A model generated the notes under the pieces. The model searched no databases. It saw only the letters and a list, made by a program, of their open reading frames with translations, and had not been told where the DNA came from. DNA of 64,000 nucleotides from Phycisphaerae bacterium (GTDB lineage: Bacteria; Planctomycetota; Phycisphaerae; Sedimentisphaerales; Anaerobacaceae): positions 1 through 64,000 of the forward strand of contig JAIPFM010000132.1 of the NCBI GenBank assembly GCA_021736645.1, read 5' to 3'. The translations under genes were made by a program, and so were the position numbers. Of this stretch, positions 7,786 to 15,162 are shown one piece after another (the stretch's first letter is position 1; the number at the start of each line of letters is the position of its first letter).

Positions 7786-8846
7786 ATATAGTCTCTCTCA
7801 TTTTGTTCGGCCTTCAGCCTTGATAAAATGCAGATGGGATCATCCCCGAGGACATCACCGGTGAGGGCGTAGGCTCTGGCTCGACACCCCCCACACTGGG
7901 CGGTATATGGGCAGTGTCCACAGACGTCTGTAAATTGGGTCCGATCACGTACCTGCTGCAGCAAGACTGAATTCTCCCACAGATCACCAAAGTCGCAGTC
8001 ATTTTCCAGCAAGTTGCCGCAAGACTGTCCCAGAAAGCCACAGGTTTGGATATGGCCTTGATAACTGATAAATGCAAAATCTGTACCTGCCGGGCAGCCC
8101 GTGTTTCGGCGATTTCTGCCCATAACCGTGGCGTGATTTGAGGCCAGGACGCGCCCGAACTGGGGGCCGCAGGTCACCTGGATCTCAATGCCCAGGTTGT
8201 CCTTGAGCCGCCTTAATTCATGCAAAAGATTTTCATATTGTTGTGGGGCCAGTCCCTCATGGACCAGGGCGCTGCCGCGTCCCATGGGCACCAGGATAAA
8301 AGGATTAAAGCAACGGGCTCCCAGAGACTGGGCCAGGGCCGCAATGTCAGAGATTTGGTCCGCATTGCGACGGGTCACTGCTGTGTTGATCTGAAACCGG
8401 AGCCCCTGCTGCTGTGCCTGTTTTGCAGCGTTTAATGTCGTGGTAAAGGCGCCCGGTACGCCACGAAAGGCATCGTGTGTGTCGGCATTGGCACCGTCCA
8501 GGGACAAGGAAAGGCTCAAGAGGTGCAGCCGCTTTAACCTTTCAATAATTAGATCATTGATCGGATAACCGCAAGTTGCAAGGGCCATGCGATGTCCCAG
8601 GCCATGGCCGAATGCGAGTAAGTCGTAAATGTCTGCCCGTTCCAGGGGTTCACCGCCAGTCAAGACGACGACACATTTGTCGTACTGACTCAGCCCTGCC
8701 ATTATCTTAAGACATTGAGAGGTAGTGAGTTCATGTTCACTTGGCTCTTGCGCAGCATTGGCCCGGCAATGAAGGCAGTGATACCGACATTGTCGCGTGA
8801 CCTCAAAGGCCACAATACGAGGTTTTGGCAGATTGGAGTTTCTCAT
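7782..8846 (-). CDS. Radical SAM protein with SPASM domain
   Basis: 354 residues. The radical SAM cluster motif is CRYHCLHC (Cys20, Cys24, Cys27), with the GGEP motif following (LTGGEPLE). The C-terminal part holds a Cys-rich SPASM region (CGFLGQSCGN..., CGHCPYTAQCGGC) for auxiliary clusters. The overall layout is close to NirJ/AhbC-AhbD heme-pathway enzymes and to maturases of tungsten or peptide substrates. It overlaps the MBL gene by 4 bases and is first in the leftward block. The start ATG at 8846 has only a weak ribosome binding site (GAGATC). A role in cofactor or peptide maturation is inferred. Confidence 0.85.
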   Translation of the reverse strand: MRNSNLPKPRIVAFEVTRQCRYHCLHCRANAAQEPSEHELTTSQCLKIMAGLSQYDKCVVVLTGGEPLERADIYDLLAFGHGLGHRMALATCGYPINDLIIERLKRLHLLSLSLSLDGANADTHDAFRGVPGAFTTTLNAAKQAQQQGLRFQINTAVTRRNADQISDIAALAQSLGARCFNPFILVPMGRGSALVHEGLAPQQYENLLHELRRLKDNLGIEIQVTCGPQFGRVLASNHATVMGRNRRNTGCPAGTDFAFISYQGHIQTCGFLGQSCGNLLENDCDFGDLWENSVLLQQVRDRTQFTDVCGHCPYTAQCGGCRARAYALTGDVLGDDPICILSRLKAEQNERDYI

Positions 8847-8862
8847 GTTTCAGATCTCTATC

Positions 8863-8878
8863 AGCAATCAGCATTCCC
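8863..8878 (-). promoter_or_regulatory. Possible sigma-54 promoter for the leftward radical SAM operon
   Basis: The minus strand reads GGGAATGCTGATTGCT. The -12 half ATTGCT is good and the GG to GC spacing is 10, but the -24 half is weak. It lies between the palindromic activator sites (8964-9001) and the start codon at 8846, and would leave a leader of only about 6 bases. Confidence 0.3.
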
Positions 8879-8963
8879 GGAGCGATTCAGATTGGTGTTT
8901 TGCCCATAGGCTCTGATGAGAGCAGTGTTTACAGTTTCAAAAAAAGGGAGGGTTGAGTAGCAA

Positions 8964-9010
8964 GTTGCAATATTGCAACCTGCTTGTTGTGATATTGAAG
9001 CAATGTTGCA
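8964..9010. promoter_or_regulatory. Palindromic activator-type sites (GTTGCA-N4-TGCAAC) in the divergent promoter region
   Basis: A perfect 16-bp palindrome, GTTGCAATATTGCAAC, lies at 8964-8979. A degenerate copy, GTTGTGATATTGAAGC, follows at 8986-9001, 22 bases further (two helical turns), and a half site GTTGCA lies at 9005-9010. The perfect site is centred about 147 bases before the predicted start of the rightward sigma-54 promoter, a usual place for an enhancer-binding protein. The same palindrome recurs at 12129-12144. The 320-base gap 8847-9168 holds no convincing gene. Confidence 0.65.
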
Positions 9011-9092
9011 CCCTTGGCTTGGGTGAGGTTAATGCGTGTAATCCATGTGGCATCAATGACCTACGACGTAGAAATGGGTTTGTTTTTCTTTC

Positions 9093-9108
9093 TGGTATTT
9101 GAATTGCT
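9093..9108 (+). promoter_or_regulatory. Sigma-54 (-24/-12) promoter before the DUF5320-pdaD block
   Basis: The sequence TGGTATTTGAATTGCT matches TGGYAY-N5-TTGCW, with GG at 9094-9095 and GC at 9106-9107 separated by 10 bases. Transcription would start near 9119, giving a leader of about 50 bases before the ATG at 9169. Palindromic activator-type sites lie 85-130 bases upstream. Confidence 0.65.
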
Positions 9109-9168
9109 AAGCGTGATACAGGAATGACTTAACCAGGGTTAAGCATGGCCCTATAAAGGAGAATTCAA

Positions 9169-9405
9169 ATGCCTTGTAGAGATGGAACAGGACCCAGGGG
9201 GCAGGGCCCCATGACAGGTCATGGGGGTGGCGATTGTGTGTTGCGTGAATCACAAAGGCGTCCCGGGTGTTTTTATGGCATTCTTGGAAGACATGGGAGA
9301 CCGGCTACCCTGAACATGGATTCGAGTCTATTGCCTTTCAATTCGCCATGTCTCAAATCCAAAAGAGACCAAAGTGTAAAGCTCAACAGGCTCCCTAAGG
9401 GGTAG
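9169..9405 (+). CDS. Short DUF5320-like Gly-rich protein
   Basis: 78 residues, with AAAGGAG 7-8 bases before the ATG. The N-terminus MPCRDGTGPRGQGPMTGHGG is the typical DUF5320 start seen beside NifX/orange-protein genes in anaerobes. The rest (Cys, Arg, Ser rich) does not resemble the usual Gly/Arg/Phe-rich continuation, and an alternative frame also runs open to about 9396, so an old frameshift is possible. It is the first gene after the sigma-54 promoter, 5 bases before pdaD. The function of the family is unknown; association with metal-cluster proteins is inferred from gene neighbourhoods. Confidence 0.6.
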   Translation: MPCRDGTGPRGQGPMTGHGGGDCVLRESQRRPGCFYGILGRHGRPATLNMDSSLLPFNSPCLKSKRDQSVKLNRLPKG

Positions 9406-9410
9406 ATAGC

Positions 9411-9977
9411 ATGTTTGGAAGCGAAATGGCCATGGTGAATAAAAAGCCGGGAAAAATATTTCTGACCAGAGGCGTAGGTCAGCATTATTACCAACTCAAG
9501 TCCTTCGAAGAGGCATTGAGAAAAGCGGGGGTCGCACAACAGAATCTGGTTCAAGTCTCCTCCATTGTTCCGCCTGCGAGTCGGATCATTAGTTTGAAAA
9601 AGGGATTGTCGAAATTGGTGCCTGGTGAAATCTGTTTTTGTGTGATGGCACGGGCTGACACGAATGAGCATGGAAGATTGATCGCATCTTCTATTGGCGT
9701 GGCCATTCCTAAAGACAGACAGAAGTGGGGGTACTTGAGCGAAGTGCACGGGCCAGGCATGAACGAGAAAGAAGCCTCCGAAATTGCTGAAGACCTGGCT
9801 GCAGACATGCTTGGTACGACATTGGGACTGGAAGTAAATCCTGACAAGGCATGGTCTGACAAGGAGCAGGTGTATAAAGCCAGCGGGCTGATTATCAAAA
9901 CATCAAATATCACGCAAGTTGCCCGGGGGCAGCGGGGGCTATGGACCACGACTGTGGCGATCGCCATGTTGCTGTAG
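9411..9977 (+). CDS. pdaD: Pyruvoyl-dependent arginine decarboxylase
   Basis: 188 residues, near the family length of about 165-190. The self-cleavage motif VSSIVPP gives Ser50-Ser51. In the family, cleavage between the two Ser residues turns the second into the pyruvoyl cofactor and leaves a small beta and a larger alpha chain. SIGVAIPKD and a Glu in the following SEVHG, with the helix GMNEKEASEIAEDLA, match the rest of the fold. The enzyme makes agmatine from arginine, the first step to polyamines. AAGGGG lies about 9 bases upstream. Its place directly after a DUF5320-like gene under a sigma-54 promoter is unusual, and no agmatinase or spermidine synthase gene is adjacent. Confidence 0.9.
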   Translation: MFGSEMAMVNKKPGKIFLTRGVGQHYYQLKSFEEALRKAGVAQQNLVQVSSIVPPASRIISLKKGLSKLVPGEICFCVMARADTNEHGRLIASSIGVAIPKDRQKWGYLSEVHGPGMNEKEASEIAEDLAADMLGTTLGLEVNPDKAWSDKEQVYKASGLIIKTSNITQVARGQRGLWTTTVAIAMLL

Positions 9978-10029
9978 CGCAACTGAAATTTTCGAAAAGA
10001 GACGCTGGGATGCCAAACAAAAGGATACG

Positions 10030-10494
10030 ATGAAATTGAGCCAAACAAATACGAAAAACAAACAGATGTTGATCCAAACCCGATGTCGTACCCATCCACA
10101 CTGTGCTGTCTGCAATCTGGCCAATTGCAGCGGATTGAAGATTGAATACATATTGGATGAAGAGACACAAGACGTCATGGCCACGTTTCGTGGTGAGATA
10201 TGTCACGAGGGCTACCCTGGCATCCTGCACGGCGGGGTGATTTCAGCCATCTTTGATGGGGCGATGGGAAATTGTCTGTTCGCCTTGGGTAAGACGGCTG
10301 TGACCGTGGAGATCACCACGCGATTTCGTCACCCTGTGGTTTTATATGAGGAGGCAGTCGTGTGCGCCCGCATCATACGAGAGTCCTATCCTGTCTATTG
10401 CCTGGAAGCAGAGATGATGCAGCATGGCCAGATCAAGGCCACGGCAGAAGGCAAGTTTTATGATCAGCCTGATTTGGTCAAAATATTGGGATAA
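10030..10494 (+). CDS. PaaI-type hotdog thioesterase with N-terminal Cys cluster
   Basis: 154 residues from the ATG at 10030 (AAAGGAT upstream). The hotdog signature GILHGGVISAIFDGAMG (His67 to Asp76) is the active-site helix of PaaI/YdiI-like acyl-CoA thioesterases. Before it, residues 19-33 hold four Cys (CRTHPHCAVCNLANC), a spacing that could bind zinc or an iron-sulfur cluster; this is not required in ordinary PaaI enzymes. The substrate is unknown. The gene follows pdaD by 52 bases and precedes a radical SAM gene, all on one strand. Confidence 0.8.
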   Translation: MKLSQTNTKNKQMLIQTRCRTHPHCAVCNLANCSGLKIEYILDEETQDVMATFRGEICHEGYPGILHGGVISAIFDGAMGNCLFALGKTAVTVEITTRFRHPVVLYEEAVVCARIIRESYPVYCLEAEMMQHGQIKATAEGKFYDQPDLVKILG

Positions 10495-10539
10495 ACAATC
10501 AAAAAATTGATAGACAATTTAGCAACGGAAACAACTTGT

Positions 10540-11496
10540 ATGAATGTCACGAATACGCTTCAACCTGAGACAATATTTGGCCCGGTGCCTTCCAGACGGC
10601 TGGGGCGCTCATTGGGCGTGGATCTGGTGCCGTTTAAAACGTGTCCCTATGATTGCATCTATTGCCAATTGGGTCGCACCACCTGCAAAACGATTGAACG
10701 CAGGGAATATGTGTCGCTGGCTGCTGTGCTGGAGCAACTGAAAGCCAAACTGGATACCAAGCCGGATGTGATTACGCTTTCCGGATCAGGTGAGCCTACA
10801 TTGTATTCACGTATCGAGGCGTTGATTTCCGGGATCAAGCGGATGACCGATATTCCAGTCGTTGTATTGACCAATGGAGCATTACTATGTCGATTGGACG
10901 TGCAACAGGGCCTCGCGCAGGCGGATATCGTGATTCCCTCCTTGGATGCAGGTCGTGCTGACAGTTATCAGTATATCAATCGACCCCACAAGTCACTGAC
11001 CTATGAGTCTCTTATTGAGGGGTTAATACAGTTTCGAAAGGTTTATCAGGGACAGTATTGGCTGGAGGTGATGCTTCTGGAGGGTGTGACCACGACCCAA
11101 AAACAAATTGAGGTCATGGCCGAGATCATCAGGTCCATTGATCCTGATCGGGTTCAGATCAATACCGTGACCCGCCCACCGGCTGAAGGATTTGCTGAGC
11201 GTGTGGAACAAAACAAGTTGGAAAAACTGGCAAATAGACTTCATGCGGAGGCAGAGGTCATTGCCGACTACCGGCGTATCCATACAGAAGGTGAATTTGT
11301 CATATGTCAGGCCGATATCCTGGCGCTGCTGAAACGTCGTCCGTGTTCTGTGGCTGATATAGCCTCTGGCCTGAACCTGCATCGAAATCATGTGATTAAA
11401 TCTGTGCAGTCGCTCGTGACGCAGAGGCAGATTAAGGGCGTGCTCCGGCATGACACGGTGTTTTACCAAATAGATAAAAACGGGGCTAAAACTTAG
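10540..11496 (+). CDS. Radical SAM protein of the COG0731 (FGPVPSRRLG) type
   Basis: 318 residues from the ATG at 10540; a TTG at 10507 would add 11 residues without a better binding site. FGPVPSRRLGRSLGVD precedes the cluster motif CPYDCIYC (Cys35, Cys39, Cys42), and SGSGEPTLY is the second SAM motif. The last ~70 residues look like a winged-helix domain (ILALLKRRPCSVADIASGLNLHRNHVIKSVQSL), which may bind nucleic acid. The subfamily is related to wyosine enzymes, but its reaction is not established. It is the fourth gene of the first sigma-54 block. Confidence 0.8.
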   Translation: MNVTNTLQPETIFGPVPSRRLGRSLGVDLVPFKTCPYDCIYCQLGRTTCKTIERREYVSLAAVLEQLKAKLDTKPDVITLSGSGEPTLYSRIEALISGIKRMTDIPVVVLTNGALLCRLDVQQGLAQADIVIPSLDAGRADSYQYINRPHKSLTYESLIEGLIQFRKVYQGQYWLEVMLLEGVTTTQKQIEVMAEIIRSIDPDRVQINTVTRPPAEGFAERVEQNKLEKLANRLHAEAEVIADYRRIHTEGEFVICQADILALLKRRPCSVADIASGLNLHRNHVIKSVQSLVTQRQIKGVLRHDTVFYQIDKNGAKT

Positions 11497-11532
11497 CAAA
11501 CATTGTCGAGGCGGTGAGTCAGGAGGTGTTAC

Positions 11533-11871
11533 ATGGGCTTGTCACAATTCATTCATGGTCGATCTGTGGTGGATAAACGGCAAGAGAAAGGGCTTGATTT
11601 GGCTCTTGAAGTGCTGGACATGTTTAAGGACAGGACATTCAGGGTCAAGGGAAAAACCATCAATGCCAAGGGGGTTGATGATGACGAAGCCATTCGATTC
11701 ATCCAGGAAGAACTGCCAGAGTATTACCAGTATCAGACAAGTGTCGTCGCGTATGTGACCCGCAGGAATGCCTGTCATGTGCGAATTGACATAGAAGGTT
11801 GGCTGGGTATCCGGAGTGAATTGAGACGCTACAGTCCTTTGGACATAAAGCTTTTGATTGCCACAGAGTGA
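11533..11871 (+). CDS. Unknown 112-residue protein
   Basis: A real gene by context: CAGGAGG lies 6 bases before the ATG, the codon use is ordinary, and it follows the radical SAM gene by 36 bases. The product is soluble and charged, with no signal peptide, membrane segment or Cys cluster (a single Cys near residue 81). It has the pattern DDDEAIRFIQEELPEYYQYQTSVVAYV, suggestive of an alpha-beta fold. No family is recognised. It closes the first sigma-54 block; the next 420 bases carry only regulatory signals. Confidence 0.6.
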   Translation: MGLSQFIHGRSVVDKRQEKGLDLALEVLDMFKDRTFRVKGKTINAKGVDDDEAIRFIQEELPEYYQYQTSVVAYVTRRNACHVRIDIEGWLGIRSELRRYSPLDIKLLIATE

Positions 11872-12128
11872 GGCCTGAGTCTGATCATCTCAACGGTGTC
11901 CTGATCTGTGACTACAGTTTAAATGAGAAGTGAATGTTTGATATATCGAGGCTATTTAAGGCAAGATGGACGATGGCGGCATGTTGTTTTCAATGATGAC
12001 ATTTGATGGGTTGTTGTCCTATAGATCGAATAAGCCAGAGTGTCACCGCGAGGCAGACTTCACACTTTCTGCCCCGGTTTTGCAGCCTTACATTGGCCGG
12101 CATGAGCAAGCGGAGATCTTGGATCAGG

Positions 12129-12167
12129 GTTGCAGAAGTGCAACTCACATAGTGCGTGTAAGTTGCA
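12129..12167. promoter_or_regulatory. Second GTTGCA-N4-TGCAAC palindrome and half site
   Basis: GTTGCAGAAGTGCAAC lies at 12129-12144 and a further half site GTTGCA at 12162-12167. The palindrome has the same half sites and the same 4-base spacer length as that at 8964-8979. It is centred about 155 bases before the predicted start of the next sigma-54 promoter, almost the same distance as for the first block. The rest of the 423-base gap 11872-12294 shows no convincing gene. Confidence 0.65.
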
Positions 12168-12265
12168 TTAAGGCGGAAGTTTTAAGGTGATGAAGTGTTG
12201 GATTAATGGTGTAAGTCAAGCATAGTTAAATGGATACGGGCCATCACCGTGATTCGCTGGGCCTT

Positions 12266-12281
12266 TGGCACAATAATTGCT
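12266..12281 (+). promoter_or_regulatory. Consensus sigma-54 promoter of the orange-protein-like operon
   Basis: TGGCACAATAATTGCT is a full match to TGGCAC-N5-TTGCW, with GG at 12267-12268 and GC at 12279-12280, 10 bases apart. The expected start is near 12292, only 3 bases before the ATG at 12295, so the message would be nearly leaderless. Confidence 0.75.
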
Positions 12282-12294
12282 TTATGAGGGGCAT

Positions 12295-12675
12295 ATGAAA
12301 GCAGCCTTTACAACATGGAGAAACCGGATTGCCCCGGTGTTTGATGTGGCCGGAGAGGTGGTACTGGTAGAGGTTGACCAGGAAAACAATGTGGTTTCGA
12401 CTTTGATGTCACTTCCAGTGGGTCCTGTCGAGGCCAAGGTGCAGAGGTTGTCAGAGCAGGGTGTCAAGGTTCTGGTATGTGGGGCCATGTCACGGGCTGC
12501 TCAAAAGTTGGCTCAGTCAGAAATGGTTGAGGTGTATTCGTTTGTGGCCGGCGATACAAACTGTGTGATTGAGGCCTGGCTTCAGGGTTGTTTAGCACAG
12601 ACTGACTTTGCCATGCCGGGTTGTGCACACCGCCGACACAGGCGTTGTCGTTATAGAGGTGAAAATAGACAATAG
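12295..12675 (+). CDS. NifX/NifB-type iron-molybdenum cofactor-binding-like protein
   Basis: 126 residues. The start MKAAFTTWRNRIAPVFDVAG and the later VKVLVCGAMSRAAQKL are typical of the small NifX/NafY-like fold that carries metal-sulfur clusters or precursors. The basic tail with CAHRRHRRCRYR may add a metal site. The ATG is fixed by the family N-terminus; GAGGGG lies 3 bases upstream, but the sigma-54 promoter would start the message inside or after it. It is the first gene of the second block and one of three NifX-type domains there. Confidence 0.8.
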   Translation: MKAAFTTWRNRIAPVFDVAGEVVLVEVDQENNVVSTLMSLPVGPVEAKVQRLSEQGVKVLVCGAMSRAAQKLAQSEMVEVYSFVAGDTNCVIEAWLQGCLAQTDFAMPGCAHRRHRRCRYRGENRQ

Positions 12676-12769
12676 ACCACGGTTCGCAGCGCGTAAGACT
12701 GGTTTATTCAATCAACCGTAAACCTGGAACCGTGAACTGTGAACCTTAGTTTTTGAAAGGAGTATGATC

Positions 12770-13084
12770 ATGCCAGGTGGAGATAGAACAGGACCCATGG
12801 GGGCAGGCCCCATGACAGGACGAGGCGCAGGGTACTGCGCAGGATACGGGATGCCGGGCTATACGGGTCGAGGCTTTGGCCGTGGGTTGGGTGGCGGTCG
12901 AGGGTTTGGTCGGGGCTGGCACAGGGGAATGGGTGCCAGGTTTCACGCCTGGTGGCAAAATACGCCAGTGTCACAGCCTGACCCGATCCAGGAACGCCAG
13001 ATGCTGGAGCAAGAGGCGGCCTATTTGAAAAATCAGGTCGAACAGATTCAAAACAGACTGAATGAATTAGGAGAATCCAGTTGA
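12770..13084 (+). CDS. DUF5320 Gly/Arg-rich protein with C-terminal coiled coil
   Basis: 104 residues from the ATG at 12770, which lies 7 bases after AAAGGAG; an ATG at 12764 is too close to that site. MPGGDRTGPMGAGPMTGRG is followed by a GRGFGRGLGGGRGFGRG stretch and a C-terminal helix (QERQMLEQEAAYLKNQVEQIQNRL), the usual DUF5320 plan. These proteins regularly neighbour NifX/orange-protein and Mrp genes; their role is unknown. The TGA overlaps the TTG start of the next gene, so the two are translationally coupled. Confidence 0.8.
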   Translation: MPGGDRTGPMGAGPMTGRGAGYCAGYGMPGYTGRGFGRGLGGGRGFGRGWHRGMGARFHAWWQNTPVSQPDPIQERQMLEQEAAYLKNQVEQIQNRLNELGESS

Positions 13085-13443
13085 AACTTGTCATTACCAC
13101 CACAGGTCAGACCCTGGATGCGCCGATGGATCGTCGTTTTGGCCGGGCTGAGGGTTTTCTGGTGTACGATCTTGAGACTGAGGTCTATACGGTGATCGAC
13201 AATCATCAAAACTTTCAGGCGGCCCAGGGCGCAGGGATTCAGGCGGCTCAGCACGTGGTCAACTGCGGTGCCCGGGCCGTGATCACGGGTCATTGCGGAC
13301 CGAAGGCGTTTCGTGTCCTGTCTGCCGCGAAAGTGGCTATTTACAATTGCGAGGCTGCGACTGTAGCTGATGCGATTGACCAGTATAAATCCGGCCACCT
13401 AAAGCCTGCTCAGTCAGCAGATGTAGAAGGTCATTGGGTTTAA
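13081..13443 (+). CDS. Orange-protein-like NifX-family protein
   Basis: 120 residues from a TTG start at 13081 that overlaps the preceding stop (TTGA). TTAGGAG lies 7 bases upstream and no ATG gives the family N-terminus MKLVITTTGQTLDAPMDRRFGRA. GARAVITGHCGPKAFRVL is the conserved loop of the family. The closest described type is the orange protein of Desulfovibrio, which carries a mixed Mo-Cu-sulfide cluster; cluster content here is inferred. The neighbours DUF5320, ParA-type and Mrp ATPases support this. Confidence 0.8.
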   Translation: MKLVITTTGQTLDAPMDRRFGRAEGFLVYDLETEVYTVIDNHQNFQAAQGAGIQAAQHVVNCGARAVITGHCGPKAFRVLSAAKVAIYNCEAATVADAIDQYKSGHLKPAQSADVEGHWV

Positions 13444-13518
13444 GACCAGCAGAGGCTGAGTTTGTGTCTCAATGTCTGTCAAGATATAGGTACGGCACCC
13501 GTTTACAAGGAGAATACC

Positions 13519-14196
13519 ATGGACCAGCAAATCACAACACTGCCGCTGATTGGTGAAAAAGCACCCACCTTCAAGGCCGAGACCACACAGGGCCCCATCA
13601 ACTTCCCTGAGGACTTCAAGGGCAAGTGGGTCGTGTTCTTTTCACACCCGGCGGACTTCACGCCTGTGTGCACCACAGAATTCATGACCTTCGCGACCAT
13701 GCAGCCAGAATTTGAAAAGCTCAACTGTAAGCTCCTGGGGCTCTCGATTGACAGCACCTACAGCCACATTGCCTGGCTGCGGACCATCAAGGAGAAGATT
13801 GAGTACAAGGGTATGAAAAACGTTGAGGTGATCTTCCCGGTCATCAGCGACCTGACCATGAACGTGTCACGGGCCTTTGGCATGCTGCAGCCGGCAGCGA
13901 GCAATACCCAAGCCGTGCGCGCTGTATTTATCATTGATCCCAAGGCCATTGTGCGTGCAATTCTGTATTACCCGCTAAGCAATGGACGGAATATGGATGA
14001 AGTCAAGCGTCTGTTGATCGCCATGCAACTGTCCGACGACAAACAGGTCGCAACGCCTGCCAACTGGCAGCCTGGGGATGATGTGATTGTGCCGCCGCCC
14101 GGGTCCTGCGGCTCAGCCAAGGAACGTGTGGATAAGCCGGCCGCAGACACCAAGGTTCTGGACTGGTTTATGGTATTGAAGAAATGCCCGAAATAG
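13519..14196 (+). CDS. Peroxiredoxin, Prx6/archaeal type
   Basis: 225 residues from the ATG at 13519 (AAGGAG 6 bases upstream). The peroxidatic Cys51 lies in FTPVCTTEF. A C-terminal domain with Cys197 and Cys223 matches the long Prx6-like archaeal and anaerobe enzymes, where late Cys residues can resolve the sulfenate. It reduces hydrogen and organic peroxides with thiols. In this operon it may protect an oxygen-sensitive metal cluster (inference). It sits between the orange-protein-like gene and DUF89. Confidence 0.9.
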   Translation: MDQQITTLPLIGEKAPTFKAETTQGPINFPEDFKGKWVVFFSHPADFTPVCTTEFMTFATMQPEFEKLNCKLLGLSIDSTYSHIAWLRTIKEKIEYKGMKNVEVIFPVISDLTMNVSRAFGMLQPAASNTQAVRAVFIIDPKAIVRAILYYPLSNGRNMDEVKRLLIAMQLSDDKQVATPANWQPGDDVIVPPPGSCGSAKERVDKPAADTKVLDWFMVLKKCPK

Positions 14197-14268
14197 CAAA
14201 TACCGTCTGTTGTGTGGGATGATATACATTATACATTATAGATCACAAATCTGGAATCGATAAAACGA

Positions 14269-15162
14269 ATGAGGACCTATTTGGAGTGTATCCCCTGTTT
14301 TGTACGCCAGGCACTCGATGCCCTGACTCAAGTCTGTGATCGTGAGACAGAGATTGATCGTGTACTGAAAGTCGTTTTGGCTGAAATTGCGGGGTTTGAT
14401 CGGGCCTTGTCACCGCCCGACATGGGTCGTATCATCCATGCCATTGTACGGCAAGAGTTGGGTCATGCAGATCCATATCGTGCGATCAAGCAACGGTCCA
14501 CCCAGGAAGCCCTTCGCGTGATGCCGCAGGTGCGTGAGCGTATTGAACGGTCCGAGCGACCGTTTTACACGGCAGTTCGGTTTGCCATGGCAGGCAACAT
14601 TATGGATTATGCGCTGGCCTCATTCTGGAGTGAGGGTCAACTCAGTGATACCCTGGCCAAGGCCCAGTCACAGCCCATGGATGAGGGCAAGGTGGATGAG
14701 TTGAAGCAGGCCATAGATCAGGCTGAGACCATTTTGTGGTTGGCCGACAATGCCGGTGAGACCGTGTTTGACCGCCTGCTGATTGAGCAGTTGTCTGACA
14801 AGCGGATACTCTATGCTGTGAAGCAGTCGCCTGTCATCAATGATGCGACCCGGCAGGATGCGATTGAGGCCGGCCTGGAACCATGGGTCGAGCTGATCGA
14901 CAATGGCACGGACGCACCAGGGACCGTCTTGTCTCTGTGCTCCTCGACATTCTGTAACGTGTTTGACCGTGCGGATGTGATCATCGCCAAGGGACAGGCG
15001 AATTTCGAAACATTGAACGAGGTGGATCGTGACGTGTATTTTCTGACTCAGATTAAATGCGGTGTCATTGCCCGGCATTACGGCTATGGGGTGGGGGACT
15101 GGATTGTCACCACCCCATCAGCCCTCGCAGAGCGAAAATTCTGTCAAGGAGGTCTGCTATGA
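14269..15162 (+). CDS. DUF89/ARMT1-type damage-control phosphatase-like protein
   Basis: 297 residues. The start MRTYLECIPCF with Cys7 and Cys10 marks the prokaryotic DUF89 subfamily; AGNIMD (108-113), DNAGE (160-164) and the later KGQANFE supply the acidic metal site. Family members are metal-dependent phosphatases thought to clear harmful phosphometabolites. The exact substrate is unknown. The stop overlaps the TrmO start (ATGA), so translation is coupled. No strong binding site precedes the ATG at 14269. Confidence 0.85.
   Translation: MRTYLECIPCFVRQALDALTQVCDRETEIDRVLKVVLAEIAGFDRALSPPDMGRIIHAIVRQELGHADPYRAIKQRSTQEALRVMPQVRERIERSERPFYTAVRFAMAGNIMDYALASFWSEGQLSDTLAKAQSQPMDEGKVDELKQAIDQAETILWLADNAGETVFDRLLIEQLSDKRILYAVKQSPVINDATRQDAIEAGLEPWVELIDNGTDAPGTVLSLCSSTFCNVFDRADVIIAKGQANFETLNEVDRDVYFLTQIKCGVIARHYGYGVGDWIVTTPSALAERKFCQGGLL

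Noticed and set aside
11966-12190. 74-codon frame in the gap before the second sigma-54 promoter
   Set aside because: No ribosome binding site, no domain, and it covers the palindromic activator sites.
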